Positions 24,230-36,347 of a stretch of 64,000 nt of DNA are shown here, piece after piece (position 1 is the stretch's first letter; each line of letters opens with the position of its first letter). Location: NCBI GenBank assembly GCA_963277665.1, contig OY728165.1, positions 1,753,456,772 through 1,753,520,771 of the forward strand, written 5' to 3'. Under the pieces are notes generated by a model. That model was not told the DNA's origin. It did not search any database and saw nothing but the letters and a program-made list of their open reading frames with translations. A program made the translations under genes and the position numbers. Source of the DNA: Viscum album (Eukaryota; Streptophyta; Magnoliopsida; Santalales; Viscaceae).

Positions 24230-24850
24230 TCTTGATGCTCTTCCTTATTATTTTAATATATATGAAAATCACCTATAAGTACTACTAAAAAATAATTATG
24301 GTACTAAATCATGACTCGATAACATAAATCCTAGAAGATAGTGTGGGTATTAGTAAGACGTAATAGTAAAACTATATACTAATAGTTAACCTACATTGTT
24401 TGGAACCCTATCTTGGATATATTATTCTTCTTGACCCTCTATTTATGATATATAAAATGGTCTTTAATATTGGAAAAGTACTGACCTCCATATAGTTTAT
24501 CAAACAAGAAATCAATATGGGGTAGGGGATAATTTTTATTGATTTTGATACTATTTTCTTAATGGTAATCAATATAGATTAACATCAGTCCATCTTTCTT
24601 ATTAACAAAGAGAATAGGTGAAACCTTCAGTGAAACACATGGCTGGATGAATCACTGTTCAAGGTTATTGTGGAGTTTCTTCATTAATTACTGAAAGTAA
24701 ATCAGATAAATTCTAAATGGAATCCTTGAAATATGTATGAAACCATGTATGATTTCAGATAAAAACTCAACATCATGATTTTGTGGAAGACTAGAAAACT
24801 ATTTTAAAATGACATCCCCAAAATCCAACATAATAGGAATATCATCATTG
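24230..24850 (-). pseudogene. pol: Reverse transcriptase remnant
   Basis: The N-terminal part reads SPILFVNKKDGLMLIYIDY and then PLPHIDFLFDKLYGGQ (24470-24640). These match KKDGTMRLC and DDLFDQLCGS of the full-length element. Further on, LIGDFHIY and NNKEEHQDH (about 24236-24290) correspond to FIDDILVYS, with the first catalytic Asp changed to Gly. The linker before RT (FSSLPQNHDVEFLSE, 24660-24840) matches the [13 protein letters not shown] linker. Confidence 0.7.
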
Positions 24851-26491
24851 TGGAGTTTCTCAGCAAAAATTTGAGTTAAATTACACAATTGAATAGGAAT
24901 GAAAATATATACAATTTTTGTGATTTCTATCATAAGTAGGTATATTATATCCCAGAGATATATGATCATATGGTGGTTTATAATATCAAAAAATCATATT
25001 CCTTTATTAGAATTTGATTTTTTATTTATATAAATAATGACACTCCATGCATAATATAAATTAAAATTCATACAGAGGAATAATAATTAGAATTTAATCA
25101 TGTACATTCCCATGAAATTTAACTAGAGAATAATCATAGACCTGTGATACAATCCTCATAGAATTATGGGGTTTTCCTACTAATTTAATATCAAATATTT
25201 GGGGATATATAATAAAATAATAGAAATATTTTCATGATAAAATGGATTTAGTATATCTAAGATCAAATATGATTCTTCAGTATTTTATCATACCTATCAC
25301 CACCTAATCTTCACTATTCTATCATTAATCCCATAGTAAAAATAATTTTCAACATGAATGTAATGAATCTTTGATTAGGGTGATCAATCATTCATATGAT
25401 GTCTAAATCAGGAAACCATATTTTAAATATACGAAACCTTATGATTAAACTTGGATATTCATGGTAATTATATATTAAAATAAAATGCAATGGTTTCTAA
25501 TGATTTTACCAATTTTCAAAACATATCCTCTTGGTGTTTCAAACAAGGTGTGAAGCAAGTCCCATTTTGTTGAAGCAGGTTTCCATTGAGTCCAACATAA
25601 TGGACCTATTTCAGAAACACAAATAATTTTATAATTCAATGAGGGTTGTAATTTTATAGAAACTGATCACTCTATCCATATCCAAAAATAGGCATATTAT
25701 ACTATACATAGCTATATTCTTATAATTATCCCTAGGGTTCTCACAAAATATTTCTCATCTTAGTTTGAAAGGGTTGCTAAAACGTTCATTAGATATGAAA
25801 TATAATTACCGAAACTTCCCATTGATAAATATTGAATATTTTAATGAATATTCAATATATTTTGAAAATTCATTTCCAATGACTATGTGGGTTCAGTTAA
25901 TTCAGAGAATAGTTATGTTACTTCGAATTTCATTAAATATGATTAATATCTACAACAACGATATCACCACTTTTTACTCTTGATATATATACACTATATT
26001 AATCTTTTAATCGTGTCCAATAGAAATGAAAAATAAGAAAGTGTGGAAAAAGATTATTAGTAATGGAATGAATGTGGGGTATCAAAAATTACTTTAAAAT
26101 AATACAGGAATAAGGGTCTATGAACATTAGATTATCATTTGATAACCATACCCAAAATAACATAGATCATAATATAGAATAATGAAATTAAAAGTGGCAT
26201 TTCACAATATATTATTTTAAATGGAATTATAGAACAAGATACATGAGAAAATTGAATATGAATAAAACATGTATTTCTGGAATAAAAAAAATCATAAATC
26301 TTTTTGAACCTGAATAAATATAAACATGTTTACTCATTAGGCCGAGGACCTAGAATCTGGTCGTCACATATCCTTATGGACATAAAATCTAATTCCAAGC
26401 ATAAACAAATGAAAATGAAATTAGTTCTTGCATAACATAATTATCTAATGAGTTATTAATATTTACCCAATTCATCTGAGGGATATATTGG

Positions 26492-26588
26492 ACCCCATCT
26501 CATCGGATATAATAGGATGACCATCATTGGTTATAACCGTACCATTGTCCTTGGTTAAAACCTAGCCACCATTCATGGTTATAAAATA
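26492..26588 (-). repeat. 24-bp tandem array, four units (E-right)
   Basis: The GG of the core recurs at 26505, 26529, 26553 and 26577, exactly 24 bp apart. Each lies in a variant of CATTGGTTATAA. This is the counterpart of the array at 18603-18698. Confidence 0.8.
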
Positions 26589-28062
26589 ACAAATATCATA
26601 TAATGATATCCATTATTATGTTTTGAATAAGATCATAAAACATTAAAAATATAATAACAAATGTACAAAAATGGATTTAATAAAAATTCCATCACTGAAT
26701 AACCCATGGAAAAGAAATGTGATTTATAAACGTTTCATTTTAACATAACCCATTTAAAAGAAATGGTGGTTCAAAAAAATTCACCTTTTCACCAAAGAAA
26801 AACCCGTGGAAGATAAATGGGTTTTAGGAATATATTTTTATCATAATTATGAACCATTTAGAGAAATAATATTGATTCTATAATTAGATTACATCCATAG
26901 TAAATCTCATATGGAATAAAAGTATACAATCATAGATTGAAAATTATTTCGAAATACCACCTGGAAAAATTATTGAGGAAAATAAAATTTCAACTTTGAA
27001 AATAAAATTATAAGAATTGAATTTCAAAAAATATTATGGAAATAATTTTCATTGAATGACATACATATAAAAATATAAATTAATCTTTCAAACATTAAGT
27101 GGTTATAATGTTATAGAATACTATTTGTTCTATACACATTAAAATAATTTCTCCTTTCACATTTTTGGTAAAATTAAAATGTATATTGTATAGAAAATAA
27201 AAATAAAATTCCTTTAGAAATATTTTTTTATAATTCAAAAATATGTAGTAATGATTTTAAATTTTTTTATAATATTAAAAACTTTCTTTAAAATTTTTTT
27301 ATAAAACATCGACATTGTTTAAAAAGGATTTTAGACTAATGAGAGAAAGAATGTTTGTTTTCCTTTGAAAAATTATTTTATAATTATGATTACATAAAGA
27401 GAAGAAAATTTAAGGGTAAAATGTATTTTAATTAGATAAAAATATATGAAAAAATAATTAATGTTTTTGGGAGATAGAACATAATATTTTATCATCTGAT
27501 GAATAATAAAATACAATACTAATATGTAATGAGATTGTATAATAAAAAACTTAAGACGATAGAAACATTTTAATCATAATAAATATTAGAGAATAAAAAT
27601 AAATGAAAACTAAAATATACTAAAAATAATTATATTCAGGTATAATATTTCAAATTGGTAGTATATACACAATAAAAATTAAATGAGTGTTTAATATGAC
27701 ATAGACCTTCCTGAAATAAAAGAGAGTCTAGAAATCCCTTACCCTAGTCGTTAATTTAATCACACATGTTTTAACCTAAAATAAAATAAATATTTGTTTA
27801 TTATAAATTTGTTCCATAACCATAATCACATATTTCAACCCATATATAATAAAATTATAACATTTTGTCAATTTGTTTAAAATTACATGTTAAAATCATA
27901 TTTAGGCTAATAATTGCATCATTTTTTTGTTTTGGTTTTGTTACTTTAGTAATTTTATATTTACCATGGTTAAATAATATAATTTATTAAAATGATATAA
28001 ATATCATATATATTCCATATATATTTTTAGAGTATTCTATAAAAGTTGGGGATTGAAAATGA

Positions 28063-28482
28063 ATTACAATGTTTTTGGAGATGTTATGTTGTACGTATTC
28101 ATGATCATTATTTCTATTTTATTGACATATAAATTGGAAGGAAAATAAATATTAATTAAAATTTAAAGTAAAATTATTATTTAATATATATAAATTATAT
28201 TAATTAAATAAATCCTTATTACCGTCCATGTAAAATAAAATGAAAACCTCTTGACATCGCTTCGTAGACACTATAGTCCACACGTATACTTAAGCAACAT
28301 TAATGGTTTCCAACAGATATGATCATATGAAGTGATATATGATATTATATTTTAATATGTTTAACAATGTCATAAATATAATATATATGATTTAAATCTA
28401 TTATTATATCTAGCATAGAGAGGTGGTGAGGGAAAATGAATGACATCAGTTCATATGGTGGTAGTTCGGGATACAAATGATC
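28063..28482 (-). repeat. Three CpG-type motifs in LTR E-right
   Basis: The motifs lie at 28438-28482, 28248-28292 and 28063-28106, about 185-190 bp apart. The middle one keeps TATACGTGTGGACTATAG and the last keeps ATACGTACAAC on the minus strand. Confidence 0.55.
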
Positions 28483-31229
28483 AACAATTTTTTTTCTATT
28501 TGATAAAAGGGGAGATGGATATAAGTTATGAAATTAAAATTATACCAAAACTCTATATGGTGTAAACTATTATTATAATAAAAACGTACTTTAATATTAT
28601 TTAAGGTCGATGGAAGATGAAATAAATGGAAATCAAAATGTAAATCATTTTACCTCTTCTTCAGATAACCTCTTTTGGTTTATACCTATAGAAATATTAT
28701 GAGGTTTTAATAAAAAAATCCTATTTTATTTTTTCTTGTATGTATCGAAGGTATATGTGTTTTTAGTTGATGGGAAAAAATTCTTTGGAAGTGTGGAGAG
28801 GAGAAGAGATAGTTTTGTCTATTATAAGTGTGGGAGAAGAAACACTTTGAAATTTTTGAAAGAAAAAGTTATACCCACATTTCTAACGAGTAAGAATGAT
28901 CCAAAATGGATCATTATAGAACCATAAAAGTTATACCATCTAGATATTTCCATAAAATAGAATTTTGACTATTTTTTACATATTCCATCCCTTATATTTG
29001 TACCCATGGTAAACTCATTTTAACTTTAACCCTGACAATTTTGTTTTAATTTTTTCAATATTCATTGTGACTAATAATTAACTACACAGTATTAAATAAT
29101 ATGAATTATTCAAATTAAAAATATTTTATCAATTCATAAAAATACATTCTATATATGTTTTAAAATTTAATTGAAAATTAATCTCACAAAAGTGATGAAA
29201 AAATATTTTCCAAAGAAAACACTTTAAAATTAATAAAATGATTTAATATAAAAATTCAAGAATAAATTTTTTCCAATGAAATAAATTAGTTTAGTAAATA
29301 TATAATAGGACTCATTTTAATTTCAAAACTATATTAAAATAAAAGAGATCTTATAAAGGATTTAATCTAAAAATGAAGTTTTTAATAAAAATATGTATTC
29401 TTTTAATATTATTTGAAAAATTAATCTGTTCAAAAAATCCAAAAAATTCATTCCACATTAATTTCACATGGAGACTTAAAAAATATGTTTATTTTTTCAA
29501 ATAATTTTTAAAAATGTGTAAAATATTAATTTTATTATTTTTTACAAAAATTTATAAATTTTTATTGATAAAAGGAATATTCAATGAATATATAACCTTT
29601 AATAAAAATTTAGTACATTTTTATAAATATAATTTTCTTATATAAATAAATTATACATAATTTAAAAAATATATATTCCTATTTATACTTCAATGTTTAA
29701 ATTCTTAGTAATAGATGTCATGTTTAATAATAAAATAAATATTATATTGTGGTCTGTTAAAACATGATGTTTGGTGTGACACATGATATAAAAAAAATTA
29801 AATATTTCTGAAAAAATATTTCATCAAATATAAAAGTGATTTAATTTCACTTTTATCTCTAGGTTATATTTTCTTTAGTCTTCAATCATGTAATTTGATG
29901 ACCTTGGTATGATAATAATCAACATATTTTAGCTGTGATATGGGGAACCTATTATACTAAGTGGGTGGATAGAGACATTTACATACTAGTTGGGTGTGAA
30001 ACCCATGATAGAAACCCCTAGTCGAATATTAAACCTATATAGGTAATGTTTTACAAATAAGGATAGTATGAGAGTAATTTAAGTGAGGTTTTGTGTGTCT
30101 GTTGACTTCATTGTAACCAGGTTCCACCCACACACATCAAGTACATGAAGCATTAAAACTTAGTTTTATGTCTCAGGGAATGTATCTTTATCTTATTATT
30201 ATTTAAGGACATTGGAATATGATTTTTTTGGTTCATGATATGCACGTAAATGGAAAATTTAATTATTTTTGAGTGAACATAATATAGGTGAGGTGTGCCT
30301 TGAAAGATTACATTCATTCATATACATAATTCATGTATTAACATTTCATTATACATTCCCTTGGTTCATTTATATTCTTCTGAGAAATATGCGAAACTTA
30401 ATGTTTTAATAAGGAAGGAGGTAGTGTTTATCAAGTGAAATCCATATTTACAATTTCATTTATAAATATTTTAAAAATGGTTGGTGGTTTTTTACAAGAT
30501 TGATTTTTTTAATTGGAATGAATGGATTGAAATTTTATTTAAAATTATTTCTCTTAAAATGTAAACTGATTGATCTGAAATAGAATTGTTTTGGGAAAAA
30601 AAATTTGATCAATGTTTTACAATTGATGAGTTTTTAAAATTTTCATGTGGTATATTTTATTTATTTTCATAGTGTGTAATGGAAATGAAAATGAAAATTT
30701 TACTTCCTTGTTACCAAACTATAATTATATAATTATTTATACTAACATATGGAATGGACTCAGGGTGTCACCCTACTGGCCTTTGTTTCACATCATACAT
30801 AGTCATTTTTGTGGGTATGTAGTCTTCATATTTTTATAGGTTTTTTGGTTTTATATTGTATGTTGGATTGATACTGCTCTACCATGCGTTGTGAGAGAGG
30901 TTCATGATAATATGGTAACTTGAGAGTCAAATAGTAATTTTGGGGTTGTCTCCAAAGTTCTTTGGATGAAATTGGAGCCATCTACTATTTCAGCCTTTTT
31001 AGCCACCAATTGTTTTTACATTTAGTATATTTTCATTATTTTGGAATGTAAAATATATTTATTTCAATGCTCTCACTGATTATGAAAATGGTTTTTAATA
31101 GATTTTATATATCCATTATTATTAGGACTTTTGTGGATTTCAATTTATTTTTCTCTATACATGAATATTTTGTCATGGTTGACCAATATAAGGAGACCAC
31201 ATACCAACTTCCTAGTAAAAACCATTATT

Positions 31230-31379
31230 GATCTTGGTATTATTTATTGCTCAAATAATTACCACTTGTTCACTTCTGATTCCATGACACTAGTTTCCAA
31301 CATGTGAAGTTAGAGAATGTGCATAGACCTATGTGGCATAATTACTAGTGTGGGGTATGAGTTCATCCTGGACTGGTTC
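31230..31379 (+). pseudogene. Possible gypsy protease trace
   Basis: One frame reads TIIDLGIIYCSNN at the left and, 42 codons on in the same frame, YEFILDWF. These resemble the gypsy protease active site (D-S-G-A-T-H-S) and its C-terminal F-x-V-I-L-G-M-D-W. In the full-length element the two are about 65 codons apart. Two stops lie between. The combination in one frame is suggestive only. Confidence 0.3.
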
Positions 31380-33451
31380 ACTATATATCTCCCTTGAGAA
31401 CTACTATTTATAATAGAACTAATTATAAGGATACATACTCATAGATAAGATAAGACCAATTTTTTTACATGAATTAACTAAATTTTATTAGCCAATAATG
31501 GTGATTCTCCACTTTTATTCTATTAGTTTTTTGAGTGGAGTGAAAATATCATCATGATGAATAGAAAATGATAACTCTAGGATAATCAACTATAGAGTCC
31601 AAATATTAAAATTGAATAAATAAAATTAAAAATCAGATCAACAAATCAAATCGAAACACCCTAATATAATTACTTAGGGATCTAAAAAACAACAATAATA
31701 TTAATATACAAAACAATATATCACTATAGAATAAGAAAATTAAGAGAATAAAATAATAAGCTTCTCTATTGATACTATCTATATTATATAGCTTTATCAC
31801 CACTAATCATTAATATCAGCTGTGATATATCTATATTCATATCCAATCTCAGTTTTTTTATTCTTTGATAGTGAATGATCAAATGATTACAAATTAATAT
31901 TTTTGTGATTTGTGTTGTAATGGTGAATGGTGTCTATCTCATATGGTGTTATGGTGTTGTGATGTAGAATGGTATGGATCCTATCTAGTGGTATGCGGTT
32001 GGGTGTCCCCCAATACATAAAATCATTAACCATAATTTGGGAGCCCAATCATTCGTCATATCCAGCCTTAAAAAAATATCTTCATACGATTCTTTAAAAA
32101 CCTAAAAACAATATGCTTATTAATATATATCTTCTCACTTATTTGTGACACTAGATGAGTCCCCTTATAACTGAATGCGTTTATCCTAACATTTTTTCGC
32201 ATGATAGTGAATATGATCCTTGGTCTAGATGGTCTCCACATGGAAAGCCCAATGGTCATTTTTACTGAATTGGGTAATGTGAAAATATTCTACCAGTTCT
32301 CAATTCCTCCTAAAATATAATTCTCCTTCAAATGAATCAAATTTATTGTTTCATCTGGACCAACAAAAAAAATTCATGAAGATGAATTTATACTGAGTTT
32401 CTCTGTTTTTGGAAAACCAGTTTTACTACTCACAATCACCATACACATTCTTTTTTTGTCCATGTTCCCACACACACCATGTCTATAAATGCACATAATT
32501 ATGCCCAACTTATTCCTTAATAATCCATAATCTAATTCTCCCCAAGAACATTAATTTAAAAATATAGCATGAACATTAATTCATAACTAACTTAATTATA
32601 ATTGTGAGTTTGCGGGATGCATCAAATTGAACAATTCAGATAGTTCTTGTATAAAATTTTTCAAATAGGTAATTTTGATAAGTAGTTAATATATATGAAT
32701 AAATGATGAAATTTTATAGAACACATAGGATTTAATGACCATCCATTGACTTGAAGACATGAAGAAAAATTGAAATCATTGAGAGTGTACTCTTCGAATC
32801 AAATCTGATTTAGTTCAAATCAGTTGATCTTAGTTGTCACCACACTACCAATATGCACTTATCTATGTAATTAATATAAAGCCTAATTTTTTATCTATTT
32901 AAAAATTTATTTGGTGGAATTTCCAATAATAGTGTAAACCCACTAAAATTCATACCCTCAATCAAAGTGCTTGGGAACTAGCATTTTGAGGAGCATAGAG
33001 CCACAACCATACAAACATATAAAGAGCAAAATCCCTCCAGTATGGTCACTCTTACACAACCATCAACTAGACCTCCTGATAATTTTATTACCTCTCCATA
33101 TCATCTCTCTATATCCCATCCCATGAAATATTCCAAACCTATGAAAAGGCTCCCAAATTCATATAATATCTAACATTTCACATTTTTATTTGAAATTGTT
33201 GGGGCTCAAAGACCCCTTTTATTGAAAATAAAAATTGAAACCACGGAGGAACATACAAGAGAAAAAATGTTCAAAAAACATTACAATATATCATCCAACC
33301 ACTCTAGATGGATTGTTCATGTTGTGGTGTAGGATCCTCCTACACATTTGAGGATGTCTTCCTTGCCTTCATATCTTGACTTGCATCCTGGGTGTAGAAA
33401 TCTTTGAGGATCCTTCTTCTGATGTCTGGATTTACAATTTTTTGGGTGTAC

Positions 33452-33671
33452 TTTATTTCTCATGGAAGTCCTCAACTTTCTTTATGAGATCTTCTCTATA
33501 ATCACTGCTCTCTTATTCTTGCACTTCTTCTACGAATTCTTTTTCTTAAACAATCTTTTCTTAGGATTTTTTCAGTGTGAGAAATTTCTTACCCGGAGTC
33601 TTAAGTAAGGCTTCAACCATGAAACCATCATCTAAGAGCTCATCCACCTTATCACATGACTTCATCTCCAT
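33452..33671 (-). pseudogene. Unrecognised minus-strand coding-like patches
   Basis: An ATG at 33671 opens 36 codons: MEMKSCDKVDELLDDGF, then MVEALLKTPGKKFLTLKKS, ending at 33561. A second patch in another frame (33452-33540) reads EFVEEVQE, stop, SSDYREDLIKKVEDFHEK. Both are acidic-basic and helix-like, less AT-rich than their surroundings, and 20 bases apart, which suggests one decayed exon. I recognise no family; a host gene fragment or an unrelated transposon are both possible. Confidence 0.3.
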
Positions 33672-34522
33672 GAACACTATCAATTTCTTCTATTATTATT
33701 TTCTACAAGAATCCTTCCTGGATTTACTATAGACACCCTAAAGGCTACATGAGATCCCCATTAACACCAATGTTATAACTCCAATGTTTGTATTGATCAA
33801 TTAAATTGATTTCGATCATTAATGATACATTAATGTTGAATACTTTTGGTTTGTTGTGATGTAGAATGGTGGATTCATTGGACATGTGGAAATAGGTAAT
33901 GTATGAGAAGTGGTAAGTGGGTGAAATAGAGAAAAAAATTTCATTTTGATTAAAATGAATTCTTCCCCGCATTTTTCACATCCCACGTTTGATTTTTTTC
34001 AGGAACCATTTTCTTAATAATTTAGTACGTGGATATCTATCCCAAAATAGCCATTTTACATGGTCATGATGTGACTTCCCTATTTGTGTGCTAACTCTAA
34101 AACACACATCACCACCATACACAAGAAATATTCCCTCACTATATCATCAGACATGTAAAAAATAACCCCCTACACAACCCATACAAGTACACATATGGAG
34201 TTATTTTGTAATATGTTTTTTTACTTAGTGGATTGATAATTTCCCTTTTGAGGTAGTTGAGGTGAATTGAACTTGGTACATGGATACCTAGGTGATAGCC
34301 AAAATTATGAAATCATTGTATTTTCAATAAATTTTGAAAACAAATTGTAGATATTTTTAAATTCCAATGTTTTCAAGTTGATTCCACTTCATTTTCACCT
34401 AAAAGAACCAATGAAAAATACAAATCGATGAAAAATATTATTATTCATAAAAACAGTTTAATTTCTTTAAATAAATGATTTAATATCAAAATAATTGAGG
34501 AAATATATATATATAAGTGAGT

Positions 34523-34527
34523 CATCA
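34523..34527. repeat. Target-site duplication CATCA, left copy
   Basis: CATCA immediately precedes the LTR start TGTAACACCC and is repeated exactly at 46955-46959 after the 3' LTR. A 5-bp duplication is the normal integration footprint of gypsy elements. Confidence 0.85.
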
Positions 34528-36169
34528 TGTAACACCCAAATATTTTATGAGAAGTATTTTTTTATGACTTATGGTATACGCAACATCAGAGGAATCTTTC
34601 ATTACACACAACACTAGATTGGGTTGCATTATATGCAAGATAAAACTTCATCGATAGCGTGTGTTGTACGCAATATCGAGTTTCTCTAAACAACAATATG
34701 TTATTAAAATATTATATAAACTAGCTGTTATGAATAGTAATACCCACTTTTTGAAATTTTATAAATTTTATCTTTCAAAATGGACTTCATTTTTGGATTC
34801 TGAATATCAAAATTAGCTTAGGGTGAAATATTGGTATTTTACAGAAAACTTTCAGTTTTTGATGAATAGTGAAAACACTAGGTTACTATTTAAAAACTGA
34901 CTTTTTATTTATATAATTATTTATTTTATTTAAATTAATTTTTGGTCAAAATTGATATATAATACCTATATAGGTTCAATGTAATTCATTGGAGTAATTT
35001 TATAATAATTTTAGATATATAAAAATTTTATTGAACTTTTCACCGTCTTTTACCCACCTCCTAGGAGAATTTACAAATGTACATAAAACGTAATTTTACC
35101 GCTTTTTTGAGTTGAGTTAATAAAATCCAAGAGGAATTGTTAATATCATGTAGTAAAATGTGGTCAAATAAGATAAAAATAATTTTGGTGAATAGTAACT
35201 CTTTACTTTTATTTACCACGGTTAAAAGTAAATATGGTAATTAAGGGTAAAAATGATATTATTATTATCCTAACACATGTCCTAATTCTATTGCATAAGT
35301 TTAATTCGACCAAAAAAAATCCTTAGGAAGAAACTATTACCCTTTAGGTCCACTTGGATTATATTAGGACATCAATTATTATTTTATTTAAAGAATAGTT
35401 AAAATGGTTAAAATCAATGTTTAATAACTAAAGAAATTTTAATATAGGGTTATACATAAGCTAAATTTGACTATAAATATTCATTTGGAAGATAAAAATA
35501 TTTACTACATAATGGTATTTTATTTATAATTTTTAGACATTAAATAAGTTAATATATTTTTGACAAAATGATGTTGCATTAATTACCTTATAAATGAAAT
35601 ACTAACATAATTGATGTTTTAAATTACCAAATAAATGTAATTTGGGACTATTTATAAATTACACTAATTTTTTAGGATAATATGACATATTCTTATTGAT
35701 TCAATTAACGTTTTTTGAACAATTCATGCTGTTATGATTTTCACAAAATTCAATTACCAAATAGTGTCAAAATTGACATAAAATAGTTTTTAAAACAAAT
35801 ATTATATTATTAATTGTTATTATATTTATAAAAATCTATGGTTCGGCCAAATGACATAGATAAGGATATATATATATATATATAATTAACCACTTTTGGA
35901 TCGTTTGGCTTGTTATATTAAGTTTATTAACCATATAGTGTAAGAAAACAAGAAGACACGATAAAAGTTAAAATATTTATCTTCGAGTTAAATCTAAATG
36001 ATAAAGTTAAATTAGAAACCTAAAATTTTCTAAATCCTATTGGTTGATTGGATTTCAAACCATCCCAACATTATCTTCTAAATAAATCTATTTGGAGCTA
36101 TTATAAAGTGAATATGACTTTTTTATAAAATAATATTTTATGTTTTTCCTAAGGTGACCCTCTCCTCCC

Positions 36170-36178
36170 TTATAAAAG
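36170..36178 (+). promoter_or_regulatory. TATA box of 5' LTR C
   Basis: TTATAAAAG lies between CCCTCTCCTCC and GGGAACCTCCTCCCTCTC. The same arrangement recurs at 44751 in the 3' LTR. The pyrimidine-rich flanks resemble plant core-promoter Y patches. The start site would be near 36205. Confidence 0.7.
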
Positions 36179-36347
36179 GGAACCTCCTCCCTCTCATATT
36201 TACACATCATTGAGCCTTAATGCTTGGAAAAACCCAGCCCATTTACCTTATAAAATTCCTTAGTAACATAATATAGGTCCTTGTATTCTCTAAAGAACAA
36301 CTTTAGTTCCCTAAGAGGAGGTTTCAAAGAGGTGTGTCGAAGAAGAG

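Larger units (their letters stand above)
21914..25800 (-). mobile_element. pol: Minus-strand chromovirus internal region (pol, no gag)
   Basis: Reading right to left, the order is pre-RT, RT, RNase H, integrase, chromodomain, PPT. It is bounded by LTR E-right (5') and LTR E-left (3'). All frames are broken. Between the inferred PBS (about 25800) and the RT linker (about 24850) only some 950 bases remain. I find no zinc knuckle there, so gag and most of protease are deleted. The truncated second copy at 16061-17891 lacks gag in the same way. Confidence 0.65.
25800..29840 (-). repeat. Minus-strand LTR E-right (about 4.0 kb)
   Basis: It is colinear with LTR E-left: donor AAGAAGAG|GTAAA at 28653, three CpG-type motifs, a 24-bp array, and a decayed acceptor near 26018 where AG has become TG. 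The 5' end near 29840 is inferred by aligning the terminal 100 bases; the TGTAACACC start is no longer readable. The PBS side near 25800 is also decayed, so both ends are approximate. Confidence 0.65.
29841..34522. other. Unassigned AT-rich stretch left of the full-length element
   Basis: No gene is recognised. A plus-strand protease-like trace lies at 31230-31379 and minus-strand coding-like patches at 33452-33671, listed separately. An open minus-strand stretch of 63 codons (32068-32259) has no recognisable motif. The remainder is low-complexity AT-rich DNA with no LTR start, PBS or tRNA that I can see. Confidence 0.4.

Noticed and set aside
32068..32259. 63-codon minus-strand open stretch (MTIGLSMWRPSRPRI...)
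   Set aside because: I considered a decayed RNase H or host exon, but no motif could be aligned.
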